Shown one piece after another: positions 25,782 to 39,730 of a DNA stretch of 64,000 nucleotides. Origin of the DNA: Sepiola atlantica (Eukaryota; Mollusca; Cephalopoda; Sepiida; Sepiolidae); assembly GCA_963556195.1 (NCBI GenBank), contig CAUVYP010001208.1:1240001-1304000 (forward strand), given 5' to 3'. Below the pieces are notes generated by a model, which made no database searches, had not been told where the DNA came from, and saw only the letters and a list, made by a program, of their open reading frames with translations. The position numbers and the translations under genes were made by a program. Within the stretch, counting starts at the first letter, position 1, and each line of letters begins with the position of its first letter.

Positions 25782-28700
25782 TTAGCGCGTTTTAAAGTTG
25801 ATATCGCTTTTGTTTATAACTTCCACATTTATTCGAATTGTGCAACAAAACGTTGCAGACAGTCGCGGAGACACATTTCCTACTGAAGTACCAAGTGTCA
25901 GAAGTGCAGATCTTGTACTGCCGGAGATATGTCGATACAAACTGAATACGCAAAACATCAACAAAATTTAGCGCGTTTTAAAGTTGATATCGCTTTTGTT
26001 TATAACTTCCACATTTATTCGAATTGTGCAACGAAACTTTGCAGACAGTCTCGAATAGGCCCTTACTACTGAAGTACCAAGTTTCGGAAGTGCAGCTCTG
26101 GTACTACCGGAGATATGTCGATACAAACTGAATACGCAAAACATCAACAAAATTTAGCGCGTTTTAAAGTTGATATCGCTTTTGTTTATAACTTCCACAT
26201 TTATTCGAATTGTGCAACGAAACTTTGCAGACAGTCGCGGAGACACATTGCCTACTGAAGTACCAAGTTTCAGAAGTGCAGCTCTTGTACTGCCGGAGAT
26301 ATGTCGATAAAAACTGAATACGAAAAACATCAACAAAATTTAGCGCGTTTTAAAGTTGATATCGCTTTTGTTTATAACTTCCACATTTATTCGAATTGTG
26401 CAACGAAACTTTGCAGACAGTCTCGAATAGGCCTTGTCTACTGAAGTACTAAGTTTCAGAAGTGCAGCTCTTGTACTTCCGGAGATCGGTCGATACAAAC
26501 TGAATACGCAAAACATCAACAAAATTTAGCGCATTTTAAAGTTGATATCGCTTTTGTTTATAACTTCCACATTTATTCGAATTGTGCAACGAAACTTTGC
26601 AGACAGTCTCGAATAGGCCCTTTCTACGTAAGTACCAAGTTTCAGAAGTGCAGCTTTTGTACTGCCGGAGATATCGCGATACAAACTGAATACGCAAAAC
26701 ATCAACAAAATTTAGTACGTTTTAAAGTTGATATCGCTTTTGTGTATAACTTCCACATTTATTCGAATTGTGCAACGAAACTTTGCAGACAGTCTCGAAT
26801 AGGCCTTTTCTACTGTAGTACCAAGTTTCAGAAGTGCAGCTCTGGTACTGCCGGAGATATGTCGATACAAACTGAATACGCAAAACATCAACAAAATTTA
26901 GCGCGTTTTAAAGTTGATATCGCTTTTGTTTATAACTCTCACATTTATTCGAATTGTGCAACGAAACTTTGAAGACAGTCGCGGAGACACATTTCTTACT
27001 GAAGTACGAAGTTTCAGAAGTGCAGCTCTTGTACTGCCGGAGATATGTCGATACAAACTGAATACGCAAAACATCAACAAAATTCAGCGCGTTTTAAAGT
27101 TGATATCGCTTTTGTTTATAACTTCCACATTTATTCGAATTGTGCAACGAAACTTTGCAGACAGTCCTGAAGGGGCCTTTACTACTGAAGTACCAAGTTT
27201 CAGAAGTGCAGCTTTTGTACTGCCGGAGATATGTCGATACAAACTGAATACGCAAAACATCAACAAAATTTAGCGCGTTTTAAAGTTGATATCGCTTTTG
27301 TTTATAACTTCCACATTTATTCGAATTGTGCAACGAAACTTTGCAGACAGTCTCGAATAGGCCTTGTCTACTGAAGTACTAAGTTTCAGAAGTGCAGCTC
27401 TTGGACTGCCGGAGATATCTCGATACAAACTGAATACGCAAAACATCAGCAAAATTTAGCGCGTTTTAAAGTTGATATCGCTTTTGTTTATAACTTCCAC
27501 ATTTATTCGAATTGTGCAACAAAACTTTGCAGACAGTCTCGAATAGGCCCTTTCTACTGAAGTACCAAGTTTCAGAAGTGCAGCTCTTGTACTGCCGGAG
27601 ATATGTCGATACAAACTGAATACGCAAAACATCAACAAAATTTAGCGCGTTTTAAAGTTGATATCGCTTTTGTTTATAACTTCAACATTTATTCGAATTG
27701 TGCAACAAAACTTGGCAGACAGTCGCGGAGACACGTTTCCTACTGAAGTACCAAGTGTCAGAAGTGCAGATCTGGTACTGCCGGAGATATGTCGATACAA
27801 ACTGAATACGCAAAACATCAACAAAATTTAGCGCGTTTTAAAGTTGATATCGCTTTTGTTTATAACTTCCACATTTATTCGAATTGTGCAACGAAACTTT
27901 TCAGACAGTCTCGAATAGGCCCTTACTACTGAAGTAGCAAGTTTCAGAAGTCAAGCTTTTGTACTGCCGGAGATATCGCGATACAAACTGAATACGCAAA
28001 ACATCAACAAAATTTAGCGCGTTTTAAAGTTGATATCGCTTTTGTGTATAACTTCCACATTTATTCGAATTGTGCAACGAAACTTTACAGACAGTCTCGA
28101 ATATGCCTTTTCTACTGAAGTACCAAGTTTCAGAAGTGCAGCTCTGGTACTGCCGGAGATATGTCGATACAAACTGAATACGCAAAACATCAACAAAATT
28201 TAGCGCGTTTTAAAGTTGATATCGCTTTTGTTTATAACTCTCACATTTATTCGAATTGTGCAACGAAACTTTGAAGACAGTCGCGGAGACACATTTCCTA
28301 CTGAAGTACCAAGTTTCAGAAGTTCAGCTCTTGTACTGCAGGAGATATGTCGATACAAACTGAATACGCAAAACATCAACAAAATTTAGCGCGTTTTAAA
28401 GTTGATATCGCTTTTGTTTATAACTTCCACATTTATTCGAATTGTGCAACGAAACTTTGCAGACAGTCCTGAATGGGCCTTTCCTACTGAAGTACCAAGT
28501 TTCAGAAGTGCAGCTCGTGTACTGCCGGAGATATGTCGATACAAACTGAATACGCAAAACATCAACAAAATTTAGCGCGTTTCAAAGTTGATATCGCTTT
28601 TGTTTATAACTACCACATTCATTCGAATTCTGCAACGAAACTGTGCAGACAGTCGCGGAGACCCATGTTCTACTGAAGTACCAAGTTTCAGAAGTGCAGC

Positions 28701-28943
28701 TCTTGTACTGCCGGAGATATGTCGATACAAACTGAATACGCAAAACATCAGCAACATTTAGCGCGTTTTAAAGTTGATATCGCTTTTGTTTAAAACTTCC
28801 ACATGTATTCGAATTGTGCAACAAAACTTTGCAGACAGTCTCGAATAGGCCCTTTCTACTGAAGTACCAAGTTTCAGAAGTGCAGCTCTTGTACTGCCGG
28901 AGATATGTCGATACAAACTGAATACGCAAAACATCAACAAAAT
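25782..28943 (+). repeat. Mosaic of 17 monomers without a stable HOR
   Basis: The order is a3, b8, a1, b5, b12-like, b7-like, a7, b1-like, b5, b12, then a3, b8-like, b7-like, a1, b1, a2, b12. A loose theme (b7-like, A, b1, variable, b12, a3, b8) occurs twice, but exact periodicity is weak. Private substitutions are more frequent here than in neighbouring blocks, for instance tcaagctttt near 27952, ctctcac near 26937 and 28238, and cattcattcg near 28617. Left-family types (b1, b5) and right-family types (b12) occur side by side. Confidence 0.78.
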
Positions 28944-30431
28944 TTAGCGCGTTTTACAGTTGATATCGCTTTTGTTTATAACTTCCACATTTATTCGAAT
29001 TGTGCAACAAAACCTTGCAGACAGTCGCGGAGACACATTTCCTACTGAAGTACCAAGTGTCAGAAGTGCAGATCTTGTACTGCCGGAGATATGTCGATAC
29101 AAACTGAATACGCAAAACATCAACAAAATTTAGCGCGTTTTAAAGTTGATATCGCTTTTGTTTATAACTTCCACATTTATTCGAATTGTGCAACGAAACT
29201 TTGCAGACAGTCTCGAATAGGCCCTTACTACTGAAGTACCAAGTTTCAGAAGTGCAGCTCTTGTACTGCCGGAGATATGTCGATACAAACTGAATACGCA
29301 AAACATCAACAAAATTCAGCGCGTTTTAAAGTTGATATCGCTTTTGTTTATAACTTCCACATTTATTCGAATTGTGCAACGAAACTTTGCAGACAGTCGC
29401 GGAGACACATATCTTACTGAAGTACGAAGTTTCAGAAGTGCAGCTCTTGTACTGCAGGAGATATGTCGATACAAACTGAATACGCAAAACATCAACAAAA
29501 TTTAACACGTTTTAAAGTTGATATCGCTTTTGTGTATAACTTATACATTTATTCGAATTGTGCAACGAAACTTTGCAGACAGTCTCGAATAGGCTTTTTC
29601 TACTGCAGTTTTAAGTTTCAGAAGTGCAGCTCTTGTACTGCCGGAGATATGTCGATACAAACTGAATACGCAAAACATCAACAAAATTTAGCGCGTTTTA
29701 AAGTTGATATCGCTTTTGTCTATAACTTCCACATTTATTCGAATTGTGCAACGAAACTTTGCAGACAGTCTCAAATAGGCGTTTTCTACTGAAGTACCAA
29801 GTTTCAGAAGTGCAGCTCTTGTACTGCCGGAGATATGTCGATACAAACTGAATACGCAAAACATCAACAAAATTTAGCGCGTTTTAAAGTTGATATCGCT
29901 TTTGTTTATAACTTCCACATTTATTCGAATTGTGCAACGAAACTTTGCAGACAGTCGCGGAGACACATTTCCTACTGAAGTACCAAGTTTCAGAAGTGCA
30001 GCTCTTGTACTGCCGGAGATATGTCGATACAAACTGAATACGCAAAACATCAACAAAATTTAGCGCGTTTTAAAGTTGATATCGCTTTTGTTTATAACTT
30101 CCACATTTATTCGAATTGTGCAACGAAACTGTGCAGACAGTCGCGGAGACCCATGTTCTACTGAAGTACCAAGTTTCAGAAGTGCAGCTCTTGTACTGCC
30201 GGAGATATGTCGATACAAACTGAATACGCAAAACATCAGCAAAATTTAGCGCGTTTTAAAGTTGATATCGCTTTTGTTTATAACTTCCACATTTATTCGA
30301 ATTGTGCAACAAAACTTTGCAGACAGTCTCGAATAGGCCCTTTCTACTGAAGTACCAAGTTTCAGAAGTGCAGCTCTTGTACTGCCGGAGATATGTCGAT
30401 ACAAACTGAATACGCAAAACATCAACAAAAT
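28944..30431 (+). repeat. 8-mer HOR, 1488 bp: a3 b8 a8 b9 b7 a1 a2 b12
   Basis: The order recurs at an offset of exactly 1488 bp for its first four units (30432-31175), and a b7-like unit follows again at 31176. It introduces a8 (acatatctt) and, at 29502, the b9 subtype that starts ttaacacg. Both are hallmarks of the array up to 52560. It looks like a direct precursor or relative of the 34524 family. Confidence 0.85.
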
Positions 30432-33400
30432 TTAGCGCGTTTTAAAGTTGATATCGCTTTTGTTTATAACTTCCACATTTATTCGAATTGTGCAACAAAA
30501 CCTTGCAGACAGTCGCGGAGACCCATTTCTTACTGAAGTACCAAGTGTCAGAAGTGCAGATCTTGTACTGCCGGAGATATGTCGATACAAACTGAATACG
30601 CAAAACATCAACAAAATTTAGCGCGTTTTAAAGTTGATATCGCTTTTGTTTATAACTTCCACATTTATTCGAATTGTGCAACGAAACTTTGCAGACAGTC
30701 TCGAATAGGCCCTTACTACTGAGGTACCAAGTTTCAGAAGTGCAGCTCTTGTACTGCCGGAGATATGTCGATACAAACTGAATACGCAAAACATCAACAA
30801 AATTTAGCGCGTTTTAAAGTTGATATCGCTTTTGTTTATAACTTCCACATTTATTCGAATTGTGCAACGAAACTTTGCAGACAGTCGCGGAGACACATAT
30901 CTTACTGAAGTACGAAGTTTCAGAAGTGCAGCTCTTGTACTGCCGGAGATATGTCGATACGAACTGAATACGCAAAACATCAACAAAATTTAACACGTTT
31001 TAAAGTTGATATCGCTTTTGTGTATAACTTATACATTTATTCGAATTGTGCAACGAAACTTTGCAGACAGTCTCGAATAGGCTTTTTCTACTGAATTTTA
31101 AAGTTTCAGAAGTGCAGCTCTTGTACTGCCGGAGATATGTCGATACAAACTGAATACGCAAAACATCAACAAAATTTAGCGCGTTTTAAAGTTGATATCG
31201 CTTTTGTGTATAACTTCCACATTTATTCGAATTGTGCAACGAAACTTTGCAGACAGTCTCGAATAGGCGTTTTATACTGAAGTACCAAGTTTCAGAAGTG
31301 CAGCTCTTGTACTGCCGGAGATATGTCTATACAAACTGAATACGCAAAACATCAACAAAATTTAGCGCGTTTTAAAGTTGATATCGCTTTTGTTTATAAC
31401 TTCCACATTTATTCGAATTGTGCAACGAAACTTTGCAGACAGTCGCGGAGACACATTTTCTACTGAAGTACCAAGTTTCAGAAGTGCAGCTCTTGTACTG
31501 CCGGAGATATGTCGATACAAACTGAATACGCAAAACATCAACAAAATTTAGCGCGTTTTAAAGTTGATATCGCTTTTGTTTATAACTCTCACATTTATTC
31601 GAATTGTGCAACGAAACTTTGAAGACAGTCGCGGAGACCCATTTTCTACTGAAGTACCAAGTTTCAGAAGTGCAGCTCTTGTACTGCCGGAGATATGTCG
31701 ATACAAACTGAATACGCAAAACATCAACAAAATTTAGCGCGTTTTAAAGTTGATATCGCTTTTGTTTATAACTTCCACATTTATTCGAATTGTGCAACGA
31801 AACTTTGCAGACAATCTCGAATAGGCCTTTTCTACTGAAGTACCAAGTTTCAGAAGTGCAGCTCTTGTACTGCCGGAGATATGTCGATACAAACTGAATA
31901 CGCAAAACATCAACAAAATTTAGCGCGTTTTAAAGTTGATATCGCTTTTGTTTATAACTTCCACATTTATTCGAATTGTGCAACGAAACTTTGCAGACAG
32001 TCGCGGAGACACATTTCCTACTGAAGTACTAAGTGTCAGAAGTGCAGCTGTTGTACTGCCGGAGATATGTCGATACAAACTGAATACGAAAAACATCAAC
32101 AAAATTTAGCGCGTTTTAAAGTTGATATCGCTTTAGTTTATAACTTCCACATTTATTCGAATTGTGCAACAAAGCTTTGCAGACAGTCGCGGAGACACAT
32201 TTCCTACTGAAGTACTAAGTGTCAGAAGTGCAGATCTTGTACTGCCGGAGATATGTCGATACAAACTGAATACGCAAAACATCAACAAAATTTAGCGCGT
32301 TTTACAGTTGATATCGCTTTTGTTTATAACTTCCACATTTATTCGAATTGTGCAACGAAACTTTGCAGACAGTCGCGGAGACACATTTCTTACTGAAGTA
32401 CGAAGTTTCAGAAGTGCAGCTGTTGTACTGCCGGAGATATGTCGATACAAACTGAATACGCAAAACATCAACAAAATTTAGCGCGTTTTAAAGTTGATAT
32501 CGCTTTTGTTTATAACTTCCACATTTATTCGAATTGTGCAACGAAACTTTGCAGACAGTCGCGGAGACACATTTCCTACTGAAGTACCAAGTTTCAGAAG
32601 TGCAGCTCTTGTACTGCCGGAGATATGTCGATACAAACTGAATACGCAAAACATCAACAAAATTTAGCGCGTTTTAAAGTTGATATCGCTTTTGTTTATA
32701 ACTTCCACATTTATTCGAATTGTGCAACGAAACTTTGCAGACAGTCGCGGAGACACATTTTCTACTGAAGTACCAAGTTTCAGAAGTGCAGCTCTTGTAC
32801 TGCCGGAGATATGTCGATACAAACTGAATACGAAAAACATCAACAAAATTTAGCGCGTTTTAAAGTTGATATCGCTTTAGTTTATAACTTCCACATTTAT
32901 TCGAATTGTGCAACAAAGCTTTGCAGACAGTCGCGGAGACACATTTCCTACTGAAGTACTAAGTGTCAGAAGTGCAGATCTTGTACTGCCGGAGATATGT
33001 CGATACAAACTGAATACGCAAAACATCAACAAAATTTAGCGCGTTTTACAGTTGATATCGCTTTTGTTTATAACTTCCACATTTATTCGAATTGTGCAAC
33101 GAAACTTTGCAGACAGTCGCGGAGACACATTTCTTACTGAAGTACGAAGTTTCAGAAGTGCAGCTGTTGTACTGCCGGAGATATGTCGATACAAACTGAA
33201 TACGCAAAACATCAACAAAATTTAGCGCGTTTTAAAGTTGATATCGCTTTTGTTTATAACTTCCACATTTATTCGAATTGTGCAACGAAACTTTGCAGAC
33301 AGTCTCGAATAGGCCCTGCCTACTGAAGTACCAAGTTTCAGAAGTGCAGCTCTCGTACTGCCGGAGATATGTCGATACAAACTGAATACGCAAAACATCA

Positions 33401-34523
33401 ACAAAATTTAGCGCGTTTTAAAGTTGATATCGCTTTTGTTTATAACTTCCACATTTATTCGAATTGTGCAACGAAACTTTGCAGACAGTCGCGGAGACAC
33501 ATATCTTACTGAAGTACGAAGTTTCAGAAGTGCAGCTCTTGTACTGCCGGAGATATGTCGATACGAACTGAATACGCAAAACATCAACAAAATTTAACAC
33601 GTTTTAAAGTTGATATCGCTTTTGTGTATAACTTATACATTTATTCGAATTGTGCAACGAAACTTTGCAGACAGTCTCGAATAGGCTTTTTCTACTGAAT
33701 TTTAAAGTTTCAGAAGTGCAGCTCTTGTACTGCCGGAGATATGTCGATACAAACTGAATACGCAAAACATCAACAAAATTTAGCGCGTTTTAAAGTTGAT
33801 ATCGCTTTTGTTTATAACTTCCACATTTATTCGAATTGTGCAACAAAACCTTGCAGACAGTCGCGGAGACCCATTTCCTACTGAAGTACCAAGTCACAGA
33901 AGTGCAGATCTTGTACTGCCGGAGATATGTCGATACAAACTGAATACGCAAAACATCAACAAAATTTAGCGCGTTTTAAAGTTGATATCGCTTTTGTTTA
34001 TAACTTCCACATTTATTCGAATTGTGCAACGAAACTTTGCAGACAGTCTCGATTAAGCCCTTACTACTGAAGTACCAAGTTTCAGAAGTGCAGCTCTCGT
34101 ACTGCCGGAGATATGTCGATACAAACTGAATACGCAAAACATCAACAAAATTTAGCGCGTTTTAAAGTTGATATCGCTTTTGTTTATAACTTCCACATTT
34201 ATTCGAATTGTGCAACGAAACTTTGCAGACAGTCGCGGAGACACATATCTTACTGAAGTACGAAGTTTCAGAAGTGCAGCTCATGTACTGCCGGAGATAT
34301 GTCGATACGAACTGAATACGCAAAACATCAACAAAATTTAACACGTTTTAAAGTTGATATCGCTTTTGTGTATAACTTATACATTTATTCGAATTGTGCA
34401 ACGAAACTTTGCAGACAGTCTCGAATAGGCTTTTTCTACTGAATTTTAAAGTTTCAGAAGTGCAGCTCTTGTACTGCCGGAGATATGTCGATACAAACTG
34501 AATACGCAAAACATCAACAAAAT
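30432..34523 (+). repeat. 22 monomers with nested 4-mer (744-bp) repeats
   Basis: The order is a3 b8 a8 b9, then b7 a9 a9-like b-type a1 a3 a7, then a1 a9 a3 a7, then b13 a8 b9, then a3 b8 a8 b9. Two 744-bp periods stand out: a3-a7 at 32106 and again at 32850, and a8-b9 at 33408 and again at 34152. The a3 units at 32106 and 32850 share ctttagttt and caaagctttg, marks of the right family. The last b9 units start ttaacacg and have gaattttaaag. Confidence 0.82.
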
Positions 34524-36011
34524 TTAGCGCGTTTTAAAGTTGATATCGCTTTTGTGTATAACTTCCACATTTATTCGAATTGTGCAACGAAACTTTGCAG
34601 ACAGTCTCGAATAGGCGTTTTCTACTGAAGTACCAAGTTTCAGAAGTGCAGCTCTTGTACTGCCGGAGATATGTCGATACAAACTGAATACGCAAAACAT
34701 CAACAAAATTTAGCGCGTTTTAAAGTTGATATCGCTTTTGTTTATAACTTCCACATTTATTCGAATTGTGCAACGAAACTTTGCAGACAGTCGCGGAGAC
34801 ACATTTCCTACTGAAGTACCAAGTTTCAGAAGTGCAGCTCTTGTACTGCCGGAGATATGTCGATACAAACTGAATACGCAAAACATCAACAAAATTTAGC
34901 GCGTTTTAAAGTTGATATCGCTTTTGTTTATAACTTCCACATTTATTCGAATTGTGCAACGAAACTTTGCAGACAGTCGCGGAGACACATTTTCTACTGA
35001 AGTACCAAGTTTCAGAAGTGCAGCTCTTGTACTGCCGGAGATATGTCGATACAAACTGAATACGAAAAACATCAACAAAATTTAGCGCGTTTTAAAGTTG
35101 ATATCGCTTTAGTTTATAACTTCCACATTTATTCGAATTGTGCAACAAAGCTTTGCAGACAGTCGCGGAGACACATTTCCTACTGAAGTACTAAGTGTCA
35201 GAAGTGCAGATCTTGTACTGCCGGAGATATGTCGATACAAACTGAATACGCAAAACATCAACAAAATTTAGCGCGTTTTACAGTTGATATCGCTTTTGTT
35301 TATAACTTCCACATTTATTCGAATTGTGCAACGAAACTTTGCAGACAGTCGCGGAGACACATTTCTTACTGAAGTACGAAGTTTCAGAAGTGCAGCTGTT
35401 GTACTGCCGGAGATATGTCGATACAAACTGAATACGCAAAACATCAACAAAATTTAGCGCGTTTTAAAGTTGATATCGCTTTTGTTTATAACTTCCACAT
35501 TTATTCGAATTGTGCAACGAAACTTTGCAGACAGTCTCGAATAGGCCCTGCCTACTGAAGTACCAAGTTTCAGAAGTGCAGCTCTCGTACTGCTGGAGAT
35601 ATGTCGATACAAACTGAATACGCAAAACATCAACAAAATTTAGCGCGTTTTAAAGTTGATATCGCTTTTGTTTATAACTTCCACATTTATTCGAATTGTG
35701 CAACGAAACTTTGCAGACAGTCGCGGAGACACATATCTTACTGAAGTACGAAGTTTCAGAAGTGCAGCTCTTGTACTGCCGGAGATATGTCGATACGAAC
35801 TGAATACGCAAAACATCAACAAAATTTAACACGTTTTAAAGTTGATATCGCTTTTGTGTATAACTTATACATTTATTCGAATTGTGCAACGAAACTTTGC
35901 AGACAGTCTCGAATAGGCTTTTTCTACTGAATTTTAAAGTTTCAGAAGTGCAGCTCTTGTACTGCCGGAGATATGTCGATACAAACTGAATACGCAAAAC
36001 ATCAACAAAAT
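34524..36011 (+). repeat. 8-mer HOR, 1488 bp, type unit of the right family
   Basis: The order is b7, a1, a9, a3, a7, b13, a8, b9. Diagnostic marks are gtgtataac in b7, gaatacgaaa at the end of a9, ctttagttt in a3, gttttacag in a7, ccctgcct in b13, acatatctt and gatacgaac in a8, and ttaacacg with gaattttaaag in b9. I use this copy as the reference for the blocks up to 54234. Confidence 0.92.
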
Positions 36012-37313
36012 TTAGCGCGTTTTAAAGTTGATATCGCTTTTGTGTATAACTTCCACATTTATTCGAATTGTGCAACGAAACTTTGCAGACAGTCTCGAAT
36101 AGGCGTTTTCTACTGAAGTACCAAGTTTCAGAAGTGCAGCTCTTGTACTGCCGGAGATATGTCGATACAAACTGAATACGCAAAACATCAACAAAATTTA
36201 GCGCGTTTTAAAGTTGATATCGCTTTTGTTTATAACTTCCACATTTATTCGAATTGTGCAACGAAACTTTGCAGACAGTCGCGGAGACACATTTCCTACT
36301 GAAGTACCAAGTTTCAGAAGTGCAGCTCTTGTACTGCCGGAGATATGTCGATACAAACTGAATACGCAAAACATCAACAAAATTTAGCGCGTTTTAAAGT
36401 TGATATCGCTTTTGTTTATAACTTCCACATTTATTCGAATTGTGCAACGAAACTTTGCAGACAGTCGCGGAGACACATTTTCTACTGAAGTACCAAGTTT
36501 TAGAAGTGCAGCTCTTGTACTGCCGGAGATATGTCGATACAAACTGAATACGAAAAACATCAACAAAATTTAGCGCGTTTTAAAGTTGATATCGCTTTAG
36601 TTTATAACTTCCACATTTATTCGAATTGTGCAACAAAGCTTTGCAGACAGTCGCGGAGACACATTTCCTACTGAAGTACTAAGTGTCAGAAGTGCAGATC
36701 TTGTACTGCCGGAGATATGTCGATACAAACTGAATACGCAAAACATCAACAAAATTTAGCGCGTTTTACAGTTGATATCGCTTGTGTTTATAACTTCCAC
36801 ATTTATTCGAATTGTGCAACGAAACTTTGCAGACAGTCGCGGAGACACATTTCTTACTGAAGTACGAAGTTTCAGAAGTGCAGCTGTTGTACTGCCGGAG
36901 ATATGTCGATACAAACTGAATACGCAAAACATCAACAAAATTTAGCGCGTTTTAAAGTTGATATCGCTTTTGTTTATAACTTCCACATTTATTCGAATTG
37001 TGCAACGAAACTTTGCAGACAGTCTCAGATAGGCCCTGCCTACTGAAGTACCAAGTTTCAGAAGTGCAGCTCTCGTACTGCCGGAGATATGTCGATACAA
37101 ACTGAATACGCAAAACATCAACAAAATTTAGCGCGTTTTAAAGTTGATATCGCTTTTGTTTATAACTTCCACATTTATTCGAATTGTGCAACGAAACTTT
37201 GCAGACAGTCGCGGAGACACATATCTTACTGAAGTACGAAGTTTCAGAAGTGCAGCTCTTGTACTGCCGGAGATATGTCGATACGAACTGAATACGCAAA
37301 ACATCAACAAAAT
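36012..37313 (+). repeat. 7-mer HOR, deletion form of the 8-mer
   Basis: The order is b7, a1, a9, a3, a7, b13, a8, identical in type to 34524 up to a8. The expected separate b9 is missing because it is fused with the next b7 in the chimera at 37314. The b13 here has cagatagg in its box, a mark it shares with the b13 at 40475, so these two blocks are especially close. Confidence 0.9.
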
Positions 37314-37499
37314 TTAACACGTTTTAAAGTTGATATCGCTTTTGTGTATAACTTCCACATTTATTCGAATTGTGCAACGAAACTTTGCAGACAGTCTCGA
37401 ATAGGCGTTTTCTACTGAAGTACCAAGTTTCAGAAGTGCAGCTCTTGTACTGCCGGAGATATGTCGATACAAACTGAATACGCAAAACATCAACAAAAT
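37314..37499 (+). repeat. Chimeric monomer b9/b7
   Basis: The unit starts ttaacacg like b9 but then has gtgtataacttcc and gcgttttct like b7, where b9 would have aacttatac and ctttttct. The switch lies between about 37320 and 37354. It joins the end of one HOR to the start of the next with loss of 186 bp, which is the expected product of unequal exchange between two 8-mers slipped by one monomer. Confidence 0.88.
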
Positions 37500-39544
37500 T
37501 TAGCGCGTTTTAAAGTTGATATCGCTTTTGTTTATAACTTCCACATTTATTCGAATTGTGCAACGAAACTTTGCAGACAGTCGCGGAGACACATTTCCTA
37601 CTGAAGTACCAAGTTTCAGAAGTGCAGCTCTTGTACTGCCGGAGATATGTCGATACAAACTGAATACGCAAAACATCAACAAAATTTAGCGCGTTTTAAA
37701 GTTGATATCGCTTTTGTTTATAACTTCCACATTTATTCGAATTGTGCAACGAAACTTTGCAGACAGTCGCGGAGACACATTTTCTACTGAAGTACCAAGT
37801 TTCAGAAGTGCAGCTCTTGTACTGCCGGAGATATGTCGATACAAACTGAATACGAAAAACATCAACAAAATTTAGCGCGTTTTAAAGTTGATATCGCTTT
37901 TGTTTATAACTTCCACATTTATTCGAATTGTGCAACAAAGCTTTGCAGACAGTCGCGGAGACACATTTCCTACTGAAGATCTAAGTGTCAGAAGTGCAGA
38001 TCTTGTACTGCCGGAGATATGTCGATACAAACTGAATACGCAAAACATCAACAAAATTTAGCGCGTTTTACAGTTGATATCGCTTTTGTTTATAACTTCC
38101 ACATTTATTCGAATTGTGCAACGAAATATTGCAGACAGTCGCGGAGACACATTTCTTACTGAAGTACGAAGTTTCAGAAGTGCAGCTGTTGTACTGCCGG
38201 AGATATGTCGATACAAACTGAATACGCAAAACATCAACAAAATTTAGCGCGTTTTAAAGTTGATATCGCTTTTGTTTATAACTTATACATTTATTCGAAT
38301 TGTGCAACGAAACTTTGCAGACAGTCTCGAATAGGCTTTTTCTACTGAAGTATTAAGTTTCAGAAGTGCAGCTCTTGTACTGCCGGAGATATGTCGATAC
38401 AAACTGAATACGCAAAACATCAACAAAATTTAGCGCGTTTTAAAGTTGATATCGCTTTTGTGTATAACTTCCACATTTATTCGAATTGTGCAACGAAACC
38501 TTGCAGACAGTCTCGAATAGGCGTTTTCTACTGAAGTAGCAAGTTTCAGAAGTGCAGCTCTTGTACTGCCGGAGATATGTCGATACAAACTGAATACGCA
38601 AAACATCAACAAAATTTAGCGCGTTTTAAAGTTGATATCGCTTTGTTTATAACTTCGACATTTATTCGAATTGTGCAACGAAACTTTGCAGACAGTCGCG
38701 GAGACACATTTTCTACTGAAGTACCAAGTTTCAGAAGTGCAGCTCTTGTACTGCCGGAGATATGTCGATACAAACTGAATACGCAAAACATCAACAAAAT
38801 TTAGCGCGTTTTAAAGTTGATATCGCTTTTGTTTATAACTTCCACTATTATTCGAATTGTGCAACGAAACTTTGCAGACAGTCGCGGAGACACATTTCCT
38901 ACTGAAGTACCAAGTTTCAGAAGTGCAGCTCTTGTACTGCCGGAGATATGTCGATACAAACTAAATACGCAAAACATCAACAAAATTTAGCGCGTTTTAA
39001 AGTTGATATCGCTTTTGTTTATAACTTCCACATTTATTCGAATTGTGCAACGAAACTTTGCAGACAGTCTCGAATAGGCCCTGCCTACTGAAGTACCAAG
39101 TTTCAGAAGTGCAGCTCTCGTACTGCCGGAGATATGTCGATACAAACTGAATACGCAAAACATCAACAAAATTTAGCGCGTTTTAAAGTTGATATCGCTT
39201 TTGTTTATAACTTCCACATTTATTCGAATTGTGCAACGAAACTTTGCAGACAGTCGCGGAGACACATATCTTACTGAAGTACGAAGTTTCAGAAGTGCAG
39301 CTCTTGTACTGCCGGAGATATGTCGATACGAACTGAATACGCAAAACATCAACAAAATTTAACACGTTTTAAAGTTGATATCGCTTTTGTGTATAACTTA
39401 TACATTTATTCGAATTGTGCAACGAAACTTTGCAGACAGTCTCGAATAGGCTTTTTCTACTGAATTTTAAAGTTTCAGAAGTGCAGCTCTTGTACTGCCG
39501 GAGATATGTCGATACAAACTGAATACGCAAAACATCAACAAAAT
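37500..39544 (+). repeat. Right-family unit with an inserted four-monomer cassette
   Basis: After the chimera the order is a1, a9, a3, a7, then b9, b7, a9, a10 (38244-38986), then b13, a8, b9. The four-unit cassette sits between a7 and b13, which are adjacent in the plain 8-mer. It holds the first copies of two marks unique to the right part: the 1-bp deletion gctttgttt (unit 38616-38800) and cactattattcg (unit 38801). Related cassettes recur at 42706, 47169, 53491, 57578 and 60181. Confidence 0.85.
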
Positions 39545-39730
39545 TTAGCGCGTTTTAAAGTTGATATCGCTTTTGTGTATAACTTCCACATTTATTCGAA
39601 TTGTGCAACGAAACTTTGCAGACAGTCTCGAATAGGCGTTTTCTACTGAAGTACCAAGTTTCAGAAGTGCAGCTCTTGTACTGCCGGAGATATGTCGATA
39701 CAAACTGAATACGCAAAACATCAACAAAAT

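Noticed and set aside
29326..29508. Second minus-strand frame present in a8 units (also 30814, 33418, 35650, 45877, 49596 and others)
   Set aside because: It is an offset frame of the same monomer, opened by a8-specific substitutions, with no other sign of coding.
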